This document shows positions 32,240-40,731 of a stretch of 64,000 nt of DNA, one piece after another. The notes beneath the pieces were generated by a model that was not told the DNA's origin, did no database searches, and worked only from the letters and a program-made list of their open reading frames with translations. The position numbers and the translations under genes are program-made. Origin of the DNA: Sphingobacterium micropteri (GTDB lineage Bacteria > Bacteroidota > Bacteroidia > Sphingobacteriales > Sphingobacteriaceae); contig NZ_JACOIK010000001.1 of assembly GCF_014692515.1 (NCBI RefSeq), positions 434,001-498,000 on the forward strand, read 5' to 3'. How positions within the stretch are numbered: the stretch's first letter is position 1; each line of letters starts with the position of its first letter.

Positions 32240-32536
32240 CGTATACTAAGTTTCAAGTTCAGTTTATCAATAAGGAGTATATAGCACAGCAAGAGTTGCA
32301 GCAGGAGCTACAGCAAGAAAGTCTATACAGTAGAATCTTAAGAATGATGTTAGGGGGCAAAAGCATTGTCGATAAAAGAGATATCCGAAAAATTGGGACA
32401 GGAAGCCATATCTGGCTAGCTAAATAGGGTTGTCCGTAAACTTGTGAATGATAACCTGTTGGCTCGTACTATTCCTAATGTACTCAATCACCCTCATCAA
32501 AAACATGTGATTACAGAAAAGGGGCAACTGTTTTGA
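32240..32536 (+). pseudogene. Remnant of an AlbA_2/RecG-C-terminal-like regulator (copy 2)
   Basis: The plus strand reads FQVQFINKEYIAQQELQQEL / QQESLYSRILRMMLGGK, then after a one-base shift ALSIKEISEKLGQEAISG, a TAG, and LNRVVRKLVNDNLLARTIPN / VLNHPHQKHVITEKGQLF, stop. The last part is a winged helix (KEISEKLG...VVRKLVxDxLxxRTIPxxPNHPxQKYxIT). One frameshift and one nonsense codon; the N-terminal ATPase part is absent. Confidence 0.75.
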
Positions 32537-32596
32537 AAATATTGGATACCTGAATAGTGATAAAAAATCCAGTTGTAAAATAGCTGGGGTTATTGG

Positions 32597-32929
32597 TTAG
32601 TTTTTTATTTCTAGTATTTCCCCAAATCCTAAAGTCCTTGCCGCCTCATTTATAAACCATTTTTGACCAACCCTCATGAACGTATCAATTTTAGGAACTT
32701 TTAAAAATCTAACTGTCACGATTTTAGTTTCGCCAGGTTCTATCAATTCCTGGTCATCAAACTGTATGTCACCGATATAAGTTTCAATGCTTCTTAAATC
32801 CTCCGGTAGTTCAAATACGTGATTAGGTCTATAACCTGATTTGAAACCGAATTGTCTTCCACCTTCTTCGGTAGTTTTCATCGTGACTTTTGCTTTCACA
32901 ATTATTAAATCGTTTCGTTTTTCGTCCAT
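32597..32929 (-). CDS. Small EF-Tu-domain-like protein
   Basis: 110 residues from MDEKRNDLIIVKAKVTMKTT (frame opens 7 codons earlier). The pattern TTEEGGRQFGFKSGYRPNHV (GYRPNH), IGDIQFDDQELIEPGETKIV (PGE), VGQKWFINEAARTLGFGEIL (G-W-I-E-G-G-I) mirrors the C-terminal beta-barrel of elongation factor Tu. Freestanding versions are common in Bacteroidota near immunity genes; function unknown. Same strand as, and 24 bp beyond, the membrane START-like gene. Confidence 0.72.
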   Translation of the reverse strand: MDEKRNDLIIVKAKVTMKTTEEGGRQFGFKSGYRPNHVFELPEDLRSIETYIGDIQFDDQELIEPGETKIVTVRFLKVPKIDTFMRVGQKWFINEAARTLGFGEILEIKN

Positions 32930-32973
32930 AAGATTGGATATAATTCTCAAATATATATTGCTTGCAGATCTCG

Positions 32974-33912
32974 TTACCGACCGTACATCCTTTCTAAGTC
33001 ACTTGTCAGATTGTTGAATACATATTCATGTTCCTGTTTAATGCCAAGCTCTTCTAATGGTTGCCAATAAAGTCTAGGTGTCAAAACAGAGGTGTATGTC
33101 GTTATTCTCGTCAATTTGCAACTGTTGTCGCCAACTTTGTCAAAATAGTAGATTGCTTCCTTGAAGCCAAGCCAGTTTCGTCCGACAAGCTTATAATCAA
33201 TTACATCCATTTTTAAGACCTTGCCACGTTCCATTTCCGTTATTTTTTCTATGATTGTCCCGCTCCCAAAGTCGTGCGTACTTGATTCTCCTGCTTTGAA
33301 GTAACAAATTCTAAGGCCACCAACTTCTTCTTTTTCCAATACACATTTCGTAGGAATAGGCAGGTCAAAATACATGAGATAGGGTTTCTTAGCGTCCAAG
33401 GTGTCAACAGATTTAATTGCATCATAAACCTGTTCTGGTGTGTAATTAAAAACTTGTTCTGTTCTTACTTCATTTATAACTTCATTGTCTGTTTTCAGAA
33501 ACTGCTCTGTCGGTGCTGCTATAAGAAAAGGAACAAGCGGTAAAAGTAAAACAGGAAGCTTGTTGGTATCTTTAATCTTTCCGTATCGTCTTACCAAATG
33601 TGTAATCACATAACCGAGGAAAATCAAAGGAACAATGATAGGAAGTGTCATCACGATACACAAAAGTCCTGAAAGTCCAGGAAATACTAAACAGATAAGA
33701 ACGATAGCAGTTGTTATCAATGCTCCCCAAAGAATGTATTTTTTGTTTGGCATCGCACCTAAAGCAATACCTAAGACAATTGGTAAAAGGATAAAAATTA
33801 CCCAACTATAATGAGCAAGCCCAAAGAGCAGAAAGGCAATTCCTGTCCCAAGAAAAATGAGTGTTAATATTATGGAGAGTTGAAAACTTCTGTCTCTTAG
33901 TACTTTTTTCAT
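32974..33912 (-). CDS. Membrane protein with C-terminal SRPBCC/polyketide-cyclase-like domain
   Basis: 312 residues. Four membrane spans (about 12-30, 35-52, 59-76, 80-105 plus a hydrophobic 120-132 stretch) are followed by a soluble helix-grip domain (about 145-305): TEQVFNYTPEQVYDAIKSVD, GSGTIIEKITEMERGKVLKM, GFKEAIYYFDKVGDNSCKLT, LTSDLERMYGR. This is the SRPBCC (START-like) pattern, often a lipid- or small-molecule-binding pocket. It probably forms a two-gene unit with the EF-Tu-like gene. Confidence 0.72.
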   Translation of the reverse strand: MKKVLRDRSFQLSIILTLIFLGTGIAFLLFGLAHYSWVIFILLPIVLGIALGAMPNKKYILWGALITTAIVLICLVFPGLSGLLCIVMTLPIIVPLIFLGYVITHLVRRYGKIKDTNKLPVLLLPLVPFLIAAPTEQFLKTDNEVINEVRTEQVFNYTPEQVYDAIKSVDTLDAKKPYLMYFDLPIPTKCVLEKEEVGGLRICYFKAGESSTHDFGSGTIIEKITEMERGKVLKMDVIDYKLVGRNWLGFKEAIYYFDKVGDNSCKLTRITTYTSVLTPRLYWQPLEELGIKQEHEYVFNNLTSDLERMYGR

Positions 33913-34210
33913 CGTATGCTGTGTTGTTCGTTAATATGGCAGGTAACGATTTTGGTACCTGTAAATATACCAAAAAGGTAAAAGAAAAAGTTGTTATTTA
34001 TTTTGGTTAGGGAAGCAGATCATATGCTTTTTGAACATATATAAAGAATAGCACGATGCAATTTAGCTTTACTGTTTCCCGTAACCTCATTAAAGCGGCT
34101 TATGCTAACTTTAAACCTAAAATATAGCACAAAAATTGCTATAAATTGTTTTTTTTAAAGGTTAAATTATTTGTATCTTGGAAAATAATAACTAACTATT
34201 ATCCAATTAC

Positions 34211-35050
34211 ATGAACAATTTCGGAGGGAACTGGACATATCAAAAGATTAAAATCATTGAAGATTACGCTAAGGCTTATTTAGAGATTATGAAAAATAGG
34301 CCTTATTGGAAACTCCTATATTTCGACGGTTTCGCTGGTTCAGGAGAAATTCGCGTGGATGGACCATTAGATTCTACTGTCATAGAAGGAGCTGCAAAAA
34401 AGATTGTGTCTATAAAAGAGCCCAAGATGTTTGATATTTGCTATTTTGTCGAATTAGACAAGCAAAAAAAGAAGAGTCTTGAAAGTAGCCTTCGCCAAAT
34501 CAGAGATGCTGGGGTGCACGTTGTGGAAGGAGATTGTAATCGAAAATTGCAGGATATGGCAAACTTTCTAAAATCAGAAAAAGGGAAGAACCATAAAGTC
34601 TTAGCATTTATAGATCCATGTGGTATGGAAGTCGATTGGACTTCAATTGAATGTCTTAAGGGACTATCTGTAGATATGTGGCTTTTAGTCCCAACAGGTA
34701 TAGGAGTTAACCGTCTATTGAAAAAAGACAGTCATATTTCGGAAGCATGGTGGCAGAAACTTGAAAGATTCTATGGTATATCTCGGGATTTATTAATAGC
34801 AAACTTCTATAGCAGTATAAAAACCATGACGTTGTTCGGAGAGAAACAAATCGTTTATAAAAATCCAAAAGCAATACAAAAAATCGAGAGCATATACACT
34901 GGTCGACTAAAAGAAGTGTTTAATTATGTTTCAAAACCCTATATATTAAAGAACAATAAACAATCTATTATGTTTCATTTTGTGCTCGCTTCTAATAATG
35001 AGGTAGCAACTAAAATAGCAAACGACATAATAAAGAAAATAAACATTTGA
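34211..35050 (+). CDS. tcmP: Three-Cys-motif partner protein TcmP (first copy)
   Basis: 279 residues. FGGNWTYQKIKIIEDYAKAY at the start, then LLYFDGFAGSGEIRVDG (Rossmann glycine loop, about 37-53), CYFVELDKQKKKSLES, and VLAFIDPCGMEVDWTSIE (about 133-150, the conserved DP-G-M). This matches TcmP, the methyltransferase-like partner of a three-cysteine Gp37/Gp68-type protein. The pair is typical of accessory and phage-linked islands. First gene of a three-gene plus-strand unit with a second TcmP and a DUF5131 protein. Confidence 0.85.
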   Translation: MNNFGGNWTYQKIKIIEDYAKAYLEIMKNRPYWKLLYFDGFAGSGEIRVDGPLDSTVIEGAAKKIVSIKEPKMFDICYFVELDKQKKKSLESSLRQIRDAGVHVVEGDCNRKLQDMANFLKSEKGKNHKVLAFIDPCGMEVDWTSIECLKGLSVDMWLLVPTGIGVNRLLKKDSHISEAWWQKLERFYGISRDLLIANFYSSIKTMTLFGEKQIVYKNPKAIQKIESIYTGRLKEVFNYVSKPYILKNNKQSIMFHFVLASNNEVATKIANDIIKKINI

Positions 35051-35100
35051 TTTGCTAAAAATATTAGTATATTTGGATTGTAAACCAAAAATAATGAATA

Positions 35101-36234
35101 ATGAAAAAAAAATCACAGGATCATCTTTTCATACATTCCGAAGTGAAGGTGAAGTTATTAGGTGCTTATTTGCAAAGGTATTTTAACATTATGAGTAATA
35201 CACCGTTTGTGAATACAGTTCATTATTATGATATGTTCAGTGGACCCGGTATCTATGAAAATGGGGGCGAGGGTAGTCCCTTGATTATCCTGAGAGAACT
35301 TAAGGAAGCCCATTTCCGGGCCAAATCCCGAAAAACTGATCTGAGTAGTAAGTACAAATGTTTATTCAATGATAAGGACCTGAAAAAAATTGAAACATTG
35401 TGTAAGAATATAAAGGAAGCGAAGATCCATTATCCGGAAATGGGAACGCTTGATTATTGCACAGAAGATTATAAGAAACTCTGTCCAGAAGTTGTTAAAC
35501 AATTGAAGAGTCTTCCAAAGGATGAGAAGGCATTTGTTTTCATCGATCCATATGGTTATAAAGATGTTCGGTTTAGTGAAATTAGAGATTTGTTGAGTAG
35601 TAAGAAATCTGAGGTATTATTGTTCTTGCCAACTCATTTTATGTTTCGTTTTAGTGAGAACGGCACACCGGAGAGTCTGCATAATTTTATCAACGATGTT
35701 GTTCCAGAGGATCAATGGCCAAAGAGTGAAACTGGACTAGATTTTGTTGAAAATCTGAAACAAGCATTCCAGCGAAATCTGGGGGACGATTTTTTTGTAG
35801 ATTCATTTATTATTAGCAGAGACAAAAATCAGTTTTTCTGCTTGTTCTTTTTCACCAGTCATATTTATGGATTTGATCGTATGTTGGATGCAAAGTGGGA
35901 AATCGATGCAGAAGATGGAAGAGGTTGGAAATTCAATGCTGCGTCTTCTAACTTATTTTCTCAAGTAATCAACGGGCCAAATACGTCTAAGTTTGAAAAG
36001 GAATTGAAGGCTTATCTGAAGGAAAGACGTTCTAATAAGGATCTGTACGTTTTTACGTTACAAAAGGGGCATCTAACTTCACATGCTGTACAGATTTTAA
36101 AAAAATGGCAAGATGATGGAATTTTAGTTGCAACTTTACCTGACGGTAAGGCTGCTAGAAAATCTGCGTTTTATATAGGGTGGGAATCATATAAAAATAA
36201 TCAAGAAGTAAAGGCATATTTTAGCACAAAGTAA
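35101..36234 (+). CDS. tcmP: Three-Cys-motif partner protein TcmP (second copy, divergent)
   Basis: 377 residues. HSEVKVKLLGAYLQRYFNIM (about 12-31), VHYYDMFSGPGIYENGGEGS (about 40-59), CLFNDKDLKKIETL, AFVFIDPYGYKDVRFSEIRD (about 145-164) and an additional C-terminal extension including a wHTH-like stretch (HLTSHAVQILKKWQDDGILV, about 325-344). It differs greatly from the first copy, so it is not a recent duplicate. 50 bp after the first TcmP and 13 bp before the three-cysteine gene, so the three are probably one operon. Confidence 0.83.
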   Translation: MKKKSQDHLFIHSEVKVKLLGAYLQRYFNIMSNTPFVNTVHYYDMFSGPGIYENGGEGSPLIILRELKEAHFRAKSRKTDLSSKYKCLFNDKDLKKIETLCKNIKEAKIHYPEMGTLDYCTEDYKKLCPEVVKQLKSLPKDEKAFVFIDPYGYKDVRFSEIRDLLSSKKSEVLLFLPTHFMFRFSENGTPESLHNFINDVVPEDQWPKSETGLDFVENLKQAFQRNLGDDFFVDSFIISRDKNQFFCLFFFTSHIYGFDRMLDAKWEIDAEDGRGWKFNAASSNLFSQVINGPNTSKFEKELKAYLKERRSNKDLYVFTLQKGHLTSHAVQILKKWQDDGILVATLPDGKAARKSAFYIGWESYKNNQEVKAYFSTK

Positions 36235-36247
36235 AGGAGTGTAAACT

Positions 36248-36985
36248 ATGAAAACATCTAAAATAGAATGGACGGAAGCCACGTGGAATCCATCCACCGG
36301 GTGTAATAAAGTTACGGCGGGGTGTAAACATTGCTATGCAGAAACGATGGCGAAGCGTCTTAAAGCGATGGGTGCACCAGGATATGAAAATGGTTTTGAA
36401 TTTACTTTAATGCCGGAGCGTCTGGATATGCCGATGCGGATCAAGAAGCCTACCAAGTTCTTTGTAAATTCCATGAGCGACTTATTTCATGAGGAGATGC
36501 CATTCGATTATTTGGATCGCGTTTTTGATGTAATGCGGGCGACACCACAACATACTTATCAAATATTGACCAAGCGTGAGAAAATACTAGAAGAATACTG
36601 TAAGACTCGGGATATACCCGACAACGTTTGGCTTGGTGTCACGGTAGAATTCAAAAAAGCAAAACACCGAATTGATATTCTTAGAAATATTGAGGCGCGT
36701 ATTCGTTTCTTATCTGTTGAACCTCTGTTGGAAGATTTGGGAGAGTTGGATTTAACGAATATACATTGGGTAATCGTAGGTGGGGAGAGCGGACCTAAGG
36801 CTCGGCCTATGAAACCTGAATGGGCTTTACGTGTTATGCGGCAATGCCAGGAGCAAAATGCTGCTTTTTTCTTCAAACAGTGGGGTACATGGGGTGGTGA
36901 CGGCGTCCGCCGTAGCAAAAAGGCGAACGGTCGCGTACTTGCGGGCCAAGAGTGGAACGAGGAGCCGGAATACGATGTGGTTTAA
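36248..36985 (+). CDS. DUF5131 / phage Gp37-Gp68 family protein (three-Cys motif)
   Basis: 245 residues. Starts MKTSKIEWTEATWNPSTGCN and carries Cys at 19, 26 and 29 (TGCNKVTAGCKHCYAE: CX6CX2C), reminiscent of a radical-SAM iron-sulfur site. Further hallmarks: FFVNSMSDLFHEEMP, YQILTKREKILEEY, NVWLGVTVE, RFLSVEPLLEDLG, WVIVGGESGPKARPM and FFFKQWGTWGG. It shares its operon with the two TcmP genes; a shared role in nucleic-acid modification is suspected but not shown. A Shine-Dalgarno-like AAAGGAGTG precedes the ATG. Confidence 0.9.
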   Translation: MKTSKIEWTEATWNPSTGCNKVTAGCKHCYAETMAKRLKAMGAPGYENGFEFTLMPERLDMPMRIKKPTKFFVNSMSDLFHEEMPFDYLDRVFDVMRATPQHTYQILTKREKILEEYCKTRDIPDNVWLGVTVEFKKAKHRIDILRNIEARIRFLSVEPLLEDLGELDLTNIHWVIVGGESGPKARPMKPEWALRVMRQCQEQNAAFFFKQWGTWGGDGVRRSKKANGRVLAGQEWNEEPEYDVV

Positions 36986-38067
36986 AAGGGCAAATCGTCT
37001 TCCTCGTAAAACCAATTTTCAGATAGGTTACTGATATCAAAGTATTCTATTTTATTGAAGGTTGTTAATCTGACTTCGAAGTGTATTTTTAATTCTTTCT
37101 CATATGGACCGTAATGTTTTATTCCTAAGTTATTTTCAATACGTTTGGGGTGAGGATCAAAGATATCGATTGCTGTTTTTAAATGAGCTGTTCCTGTTAT
37201 AACTTGTAATCCATCGTCGATTTCGTATGTAAGATCTTCAAATGTTTTTATAGTATAGTGATTTAGTTGAATAATAGGCTTTTTTATATTCAGACTGTCG
37301 TCAAAATTAAAAACTGAAAATTTTTCAGAAATAACATATTCTAACTCCTCGAAGAAAAAGTCCTGTTCATGGGTGAATACTACTTGACGCAGTAAATCTG
37401 CTGTCTTATCCTCATAAACTTGCTGCTCTGAGAGTGATACCTTTTCTGTATTGACGTCCAATTGGAGATTATGATTTAACAACTTCACGTCTGCCACAAG
37501 ATTGAAAGGGTGTATGTCATAAAGATTGGGATGTAGATTACCCGTATTTTCACCAAAGTCTTTTGTGTTCATGGTGAGCAAAATACAGTTCGATAATTGA
37601 TTTTGTCCAGCGTATTCAGCATATGAAAACCAGATTAAAGAGTCCTTAAGTTCATTTTTGTTATTGAAAAAAGGAGGTTTTTTATATAAAATATGGTCTA
37701 ATACATAGGAGAATATTTGCTCATTGGCCATGATTAATTTTATTTTATCAGACTTGATTAGCGATTTGTAATATTCATCTAATTCTTCAACTAATTTGTC
37801 CCTTTCCAAATGAATGTCATAAAAGGTCAACGTGCTTAGCTTTAATAATATATTTTTAGATCGCTTATAGTTGTTGATCTCGGTTTTTATACGGGTTTTG
37901 TATTTTTCCAGAACTTCTACAATAACTATATTGGAGATGTACAAATTGATCTTTTTCTGTTCGCTTTCCTCTAACAGGAATCTGTTTATTCCTTTAAAAT
38001 AAGGGTCATCATAAAGGATATTTCAATCTAAAAAAATATTTGGTGCTCGATTGTTTTGATTTTCCAT
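36982..38067 (-). pseudogene. PIN-domain (DUF4935-type) nuclease gene with an in-frame TGA at codon 15
   Basis: From the ATG at 38067 the frame reads MENQNNRAPNIFLD, TGA (38025-38023), then NILYDDPYFKGINRFLLEES and onward for 346 codons. FLDxNILYxDPxFKG is the first PIN strand: the Asp just before the TGA is the first metal ligand, and the stop replaces the usual Thr/Ser/Cys. Later features fit PIN: VIVEVLEKYK, ENTGNLHPN. Downstream translation could only start at MYISN, which lacks the catalytic strand, so the protein is inactive unless the TGA is a sequencing error or is read through. It is the last gene of the SIR2-HerA-RT-KAP unit, 44 bp after KAP, and overlaps the convergent DUF5131 stop by 4 bp. 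Confidence 0.78.
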
Positions 38068-38111
38068 AGTCCTTTGCTGTAAAGTTATTTTATTTATTGT
38101 TGCCTTGGTTG

Positions 38112-40670
38112 TTAATCAATTTCAAAATGCTTAAAGTCATATTCAATGGGAGTTTCATGAGCCTGTTCATATTTCCATAAAAAATTTAAAAACTCCCCTT
38201 TGATTTCGTTATCTGTACGTTCGTTTGACTGAACAGTTTCTCTGAGCAAAAAAAGGTTTTTAAATACATCTTCGATAAGTTTATCATGCAAGTTATATTT
38301 ACCATCATTATGAGTGTCTTTGCTAATTAAAGATTGCAGTAGGTACTTTAAATCTTTATGATGCATCCGGTGCTTCAGTATTTCTATAGCTTCAGGATGT
38401 ATATTCCATATTATTTCTTGATCATTTATTTCTCCTAATTCGTCCTCAAAAAAATGATACTCACGAATACCCCAAAACATCCAAGTAACTTCTGGTGTAA
38501 CGACTGTTGGATTCCTGTCAAGTCCTTCAATTAGACATTCAAGTTGGGTCTTGGTAACCAGTTTTTTGGGGAATATTTGGGAGTTTCCATGTTGAATTAT
38601 CAATTTCCTCGCAACCTCACTAATAAATAAGTAGGACTCGTTGTGGAAGGATAGCATTTTCGATAGATGTTTACTGTAATCTCTAGGGTTTCCGTTGTAA
38701 AATTTTTCTATAATAGCTTTACTTCCTGATATATGAACATAAATAAAACCATCAAAAGGTAGGCTTCGAAAACCTTCTTTGTCAATATAAATAGGTGCAA
38801 CTTTTTGGACAAAAGCATATACAACTTCTTCGTAGTTTTCTCTGTCAACAAAGTCTTCGAGTTTCATTTTCAATATGCGGTGCAGTAATGGCCTATGCTT
38901 TTTTTGGTCCAACAGATTTTTAACGTATCTGTCAATTTTCTTTGCATTGCCACGCATATTTTTTATAAATTCACTTTCAGACAAACCTATAGAAGATATT
39001 CTGCTGGTGAAGAATAGTTCGAATACTTCCGGGTTAGTTATCGTTCTTGTTTTGTTTCGGTACTCTAGTGTGAGTTCTAACGAAAACAGATGGTTTAAAA
39101 TGTATTTTACTTGAGTCAGTTCGTAGGCGTTCAATTTATCTTTCAACAATTCTAATATATTGTAGTCATCCTTAGCCTTTTCCGAAATTGTACGCAAAGT
39201 ATAGCTTTTCTCGTATGACAGAGAGTTTTCAGAAGACACCAAGACTTCATGTTTTCGATCATACAGCATCTCAAAGGCCAACGGATACTTGTATTTTAAA
39301 ATCTGGATATATAGGAGTTGCACAAAATCAACTTCTTCGGAGATCATCGCATATGCTATGCTAAAGCTGTTGGTGAATCGTACGATATCTCTGTGATTTT
39401 TAAAAATAGCCGAAACCGCTTCCTCATACTCACTGTCAAAATTTAGACGGACAAATTGATCTTTAACGTACGCTAGCTCTTTTGGTTTGATAATTTGTTC
39501 TAAACTTTTCACGAGCGAGTTGGAGAGTAAATAACTCTCCGATTTTGGCAGCGGAATCTCTATTTGGAAAATCTTATCAAGGTAATTTTTATATGTTCTT
39601 TCATTCAGCTTTTTAATGGAGTGTTCGACGTACTCTTTATCGTATGCAACGATATATACAATGTTGCTGAAGTTGGCTGTATTGCGGATTAACCGTAAAA
39701 CCTCGATTACCTCATCGTTGTGTAAACGATCCAAATCATCAATTATCATGATGACTTTACGAGAAAGATTGTTCATCATGTCGTTGATTTTCCTTTTTTC
39801 GTCATCCAAGTCCCTAGCGAAGATTAAGGATAAGTCCCTTAAATTGTTTATGATGTTCCCCACAAATGAGCTTCTTCCATTTAGTCTGCGATAGTAATGA
39901 TACATAGACGACGATAGAGCACGATCTTCATTAGCCAATGATATACTTAATTCGTCAAAGAATAGTTTTTGAATATCTGCGGAATTATTAGCGTCCCATG
40001 GGTTGAAGTGTATTACCAAAGGATTTGATTTTTCGGACTTAAGTGTATTACAAATCAGATTGATGAAGGATGTTTTACCGGATCCATATTGACCGGTGAT
40101 TCCTATTGCAAATGCTCTTTTATTATCTGTCGTGACTATCTGTTTTGCAATTTGCCCCGCTACTTGGGTTCTTTCGTAAGAATCGTCTTTTGTTTCTTCT
40201 ACAGCGTTATCCTCGACAAAGCCTCGGCTGCTCTGATAACTATTTCCCATGTCTTGTTGTCGTTTACGTGATAACAAGGCATGCCTAATCAATTGCGCAA
40301 TGCATGCTATGGTGCCTAAGTCAATATAGCTAATTGATATGTCCCTCAATATGTATATCGGAGTGTACGTCCAATAGCCGCTAAAACGAAACGTGATAAA
40401 TGCTATGAGCAACAACACCGTACATTTTATAATCCACGAATGGTCTCGTTTCTTCCATAGGGGGATAGATATTAAAATGAGTGATGTTAAGAATGCGATA
40501 TCGGTTATGAGACTGGACGAGATCTTACTGAATATCGGTTGTACAAATATTGTGTCTATAATGCTTCTTACAAGCTCGCGAAATAAAACAAAAAAAGCCA
40601 CAGCCAACATATAGTATAGCCAATGGCGGTATGATTCCTTAGTTTTTAAAAAATCCTCTTTATATGGCAT
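38112..40670 (-). CDS. KAP-family P-loop NTPase with N-terminal membrane domain
   Basis: 852 residues. Four or so N-terminal membrane spans (about 14-145), then the KAP NTPase: AFAIGITGQYGSGKTSFINL (Walker A, GQYGSGKT 193-200), LVIHFNPWDANN (KAP-specific FNPW), VIMIIDDLDRLHNDEVIEVL (Walker B, DDLDRL 311-316), NIVYIVAYDKEYVEHSI. In KAP proteins the membrane segment often sits between Walker A and B; here it is at the N-terminus. A long helical C-terminus (about 400-852) is uncharacterised. The family includes the T7-exclusion protein PifA, so an anti-phage membrane function is plausible. 61 bp downstream of the reverse transcriptase. Confidence 0.87.
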   Translation of the reverse strand: MPYKEDFLKTKESYRHWLYYMLAVAFFVLFRELVRSIIDTIFVQPIFSKISSSLITDIAFLTSLILISIPLWKKRDHSWIIKCTVLLLIAFITFRFSGYWTYTPIYILRDISISYIDLGTIACIAQLIRHALLSRKRQQDMGNSYQSSRGFVEDNAVEETKDDSYERTQVAGQIAKQIVTTDNKRAFAIGITGQYGSGKTSFINLICNTLKSEKSNPLVIHFNPWDANNSADIQKLFFDELSISLANEDRALSSSMYHYYRRLNGRSSFVGNIINNLRDLSLIFARDLDDEKRKINDMMNNLSRKVIMIIDDLDRLHNDEVIEVLRLIRNTANFSNIVYIVAYDKEYVEHSIKKLNERTYKNYLDKIFQIEIPLPKSESYLLSNSLVKSLEQIIKPKELAYVKDQFVRLNFDSEYEEAVSAIFKNHRDIVRFTNSFSIAYAMISEEVDFVQLLYIQILKYKYPLAFEMLYDRKHEVLVSSENSLSYEKSYTLRTISEKAKDDYNILELLKDKLNAYELTQVKYILNHLFSLELTLEYRNKTRTITNPEVFELFFTSRISSIGLSESEFIKNMRGNAKKIDRYVKNLLDQKKHRPLLHRILKMKLEDFVDRENYEEVVYAFVQKVAPIYIDKEGFRSLPFDGFIYVHISGSKAIIEKFYNGNPRDYSKHLSKMLSFHNESYLFISEVARKLIIQHGNSQIFPKKLVTKTQLECLIEGLDRNPTVVTPEVTWMFWGIREYHFFEDELGEINDQEIIWNIHPEAIEILKHRMHHKDLKYLLQSLISKDTHNDGKYNLHDKLIEDVFKNLFLLRETVQSNERTDNEIKGEFLNFLWKYEQAHETPIEYDFKHFEID

Positions 40671-40731
40671 CTGGAAAAATTTGAATATCGATAACGCTTA
40701 AACATTTGATTTTTTGCCCAAGGACTGTGAT

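Noticed and set aside
38023..38025. Selenocysteine at the PIN TGA codon
   Set aside because: No SECIS-like hairpin was seen directly after the codon, and PIN domains do not use Cys/Sec for catalysis.
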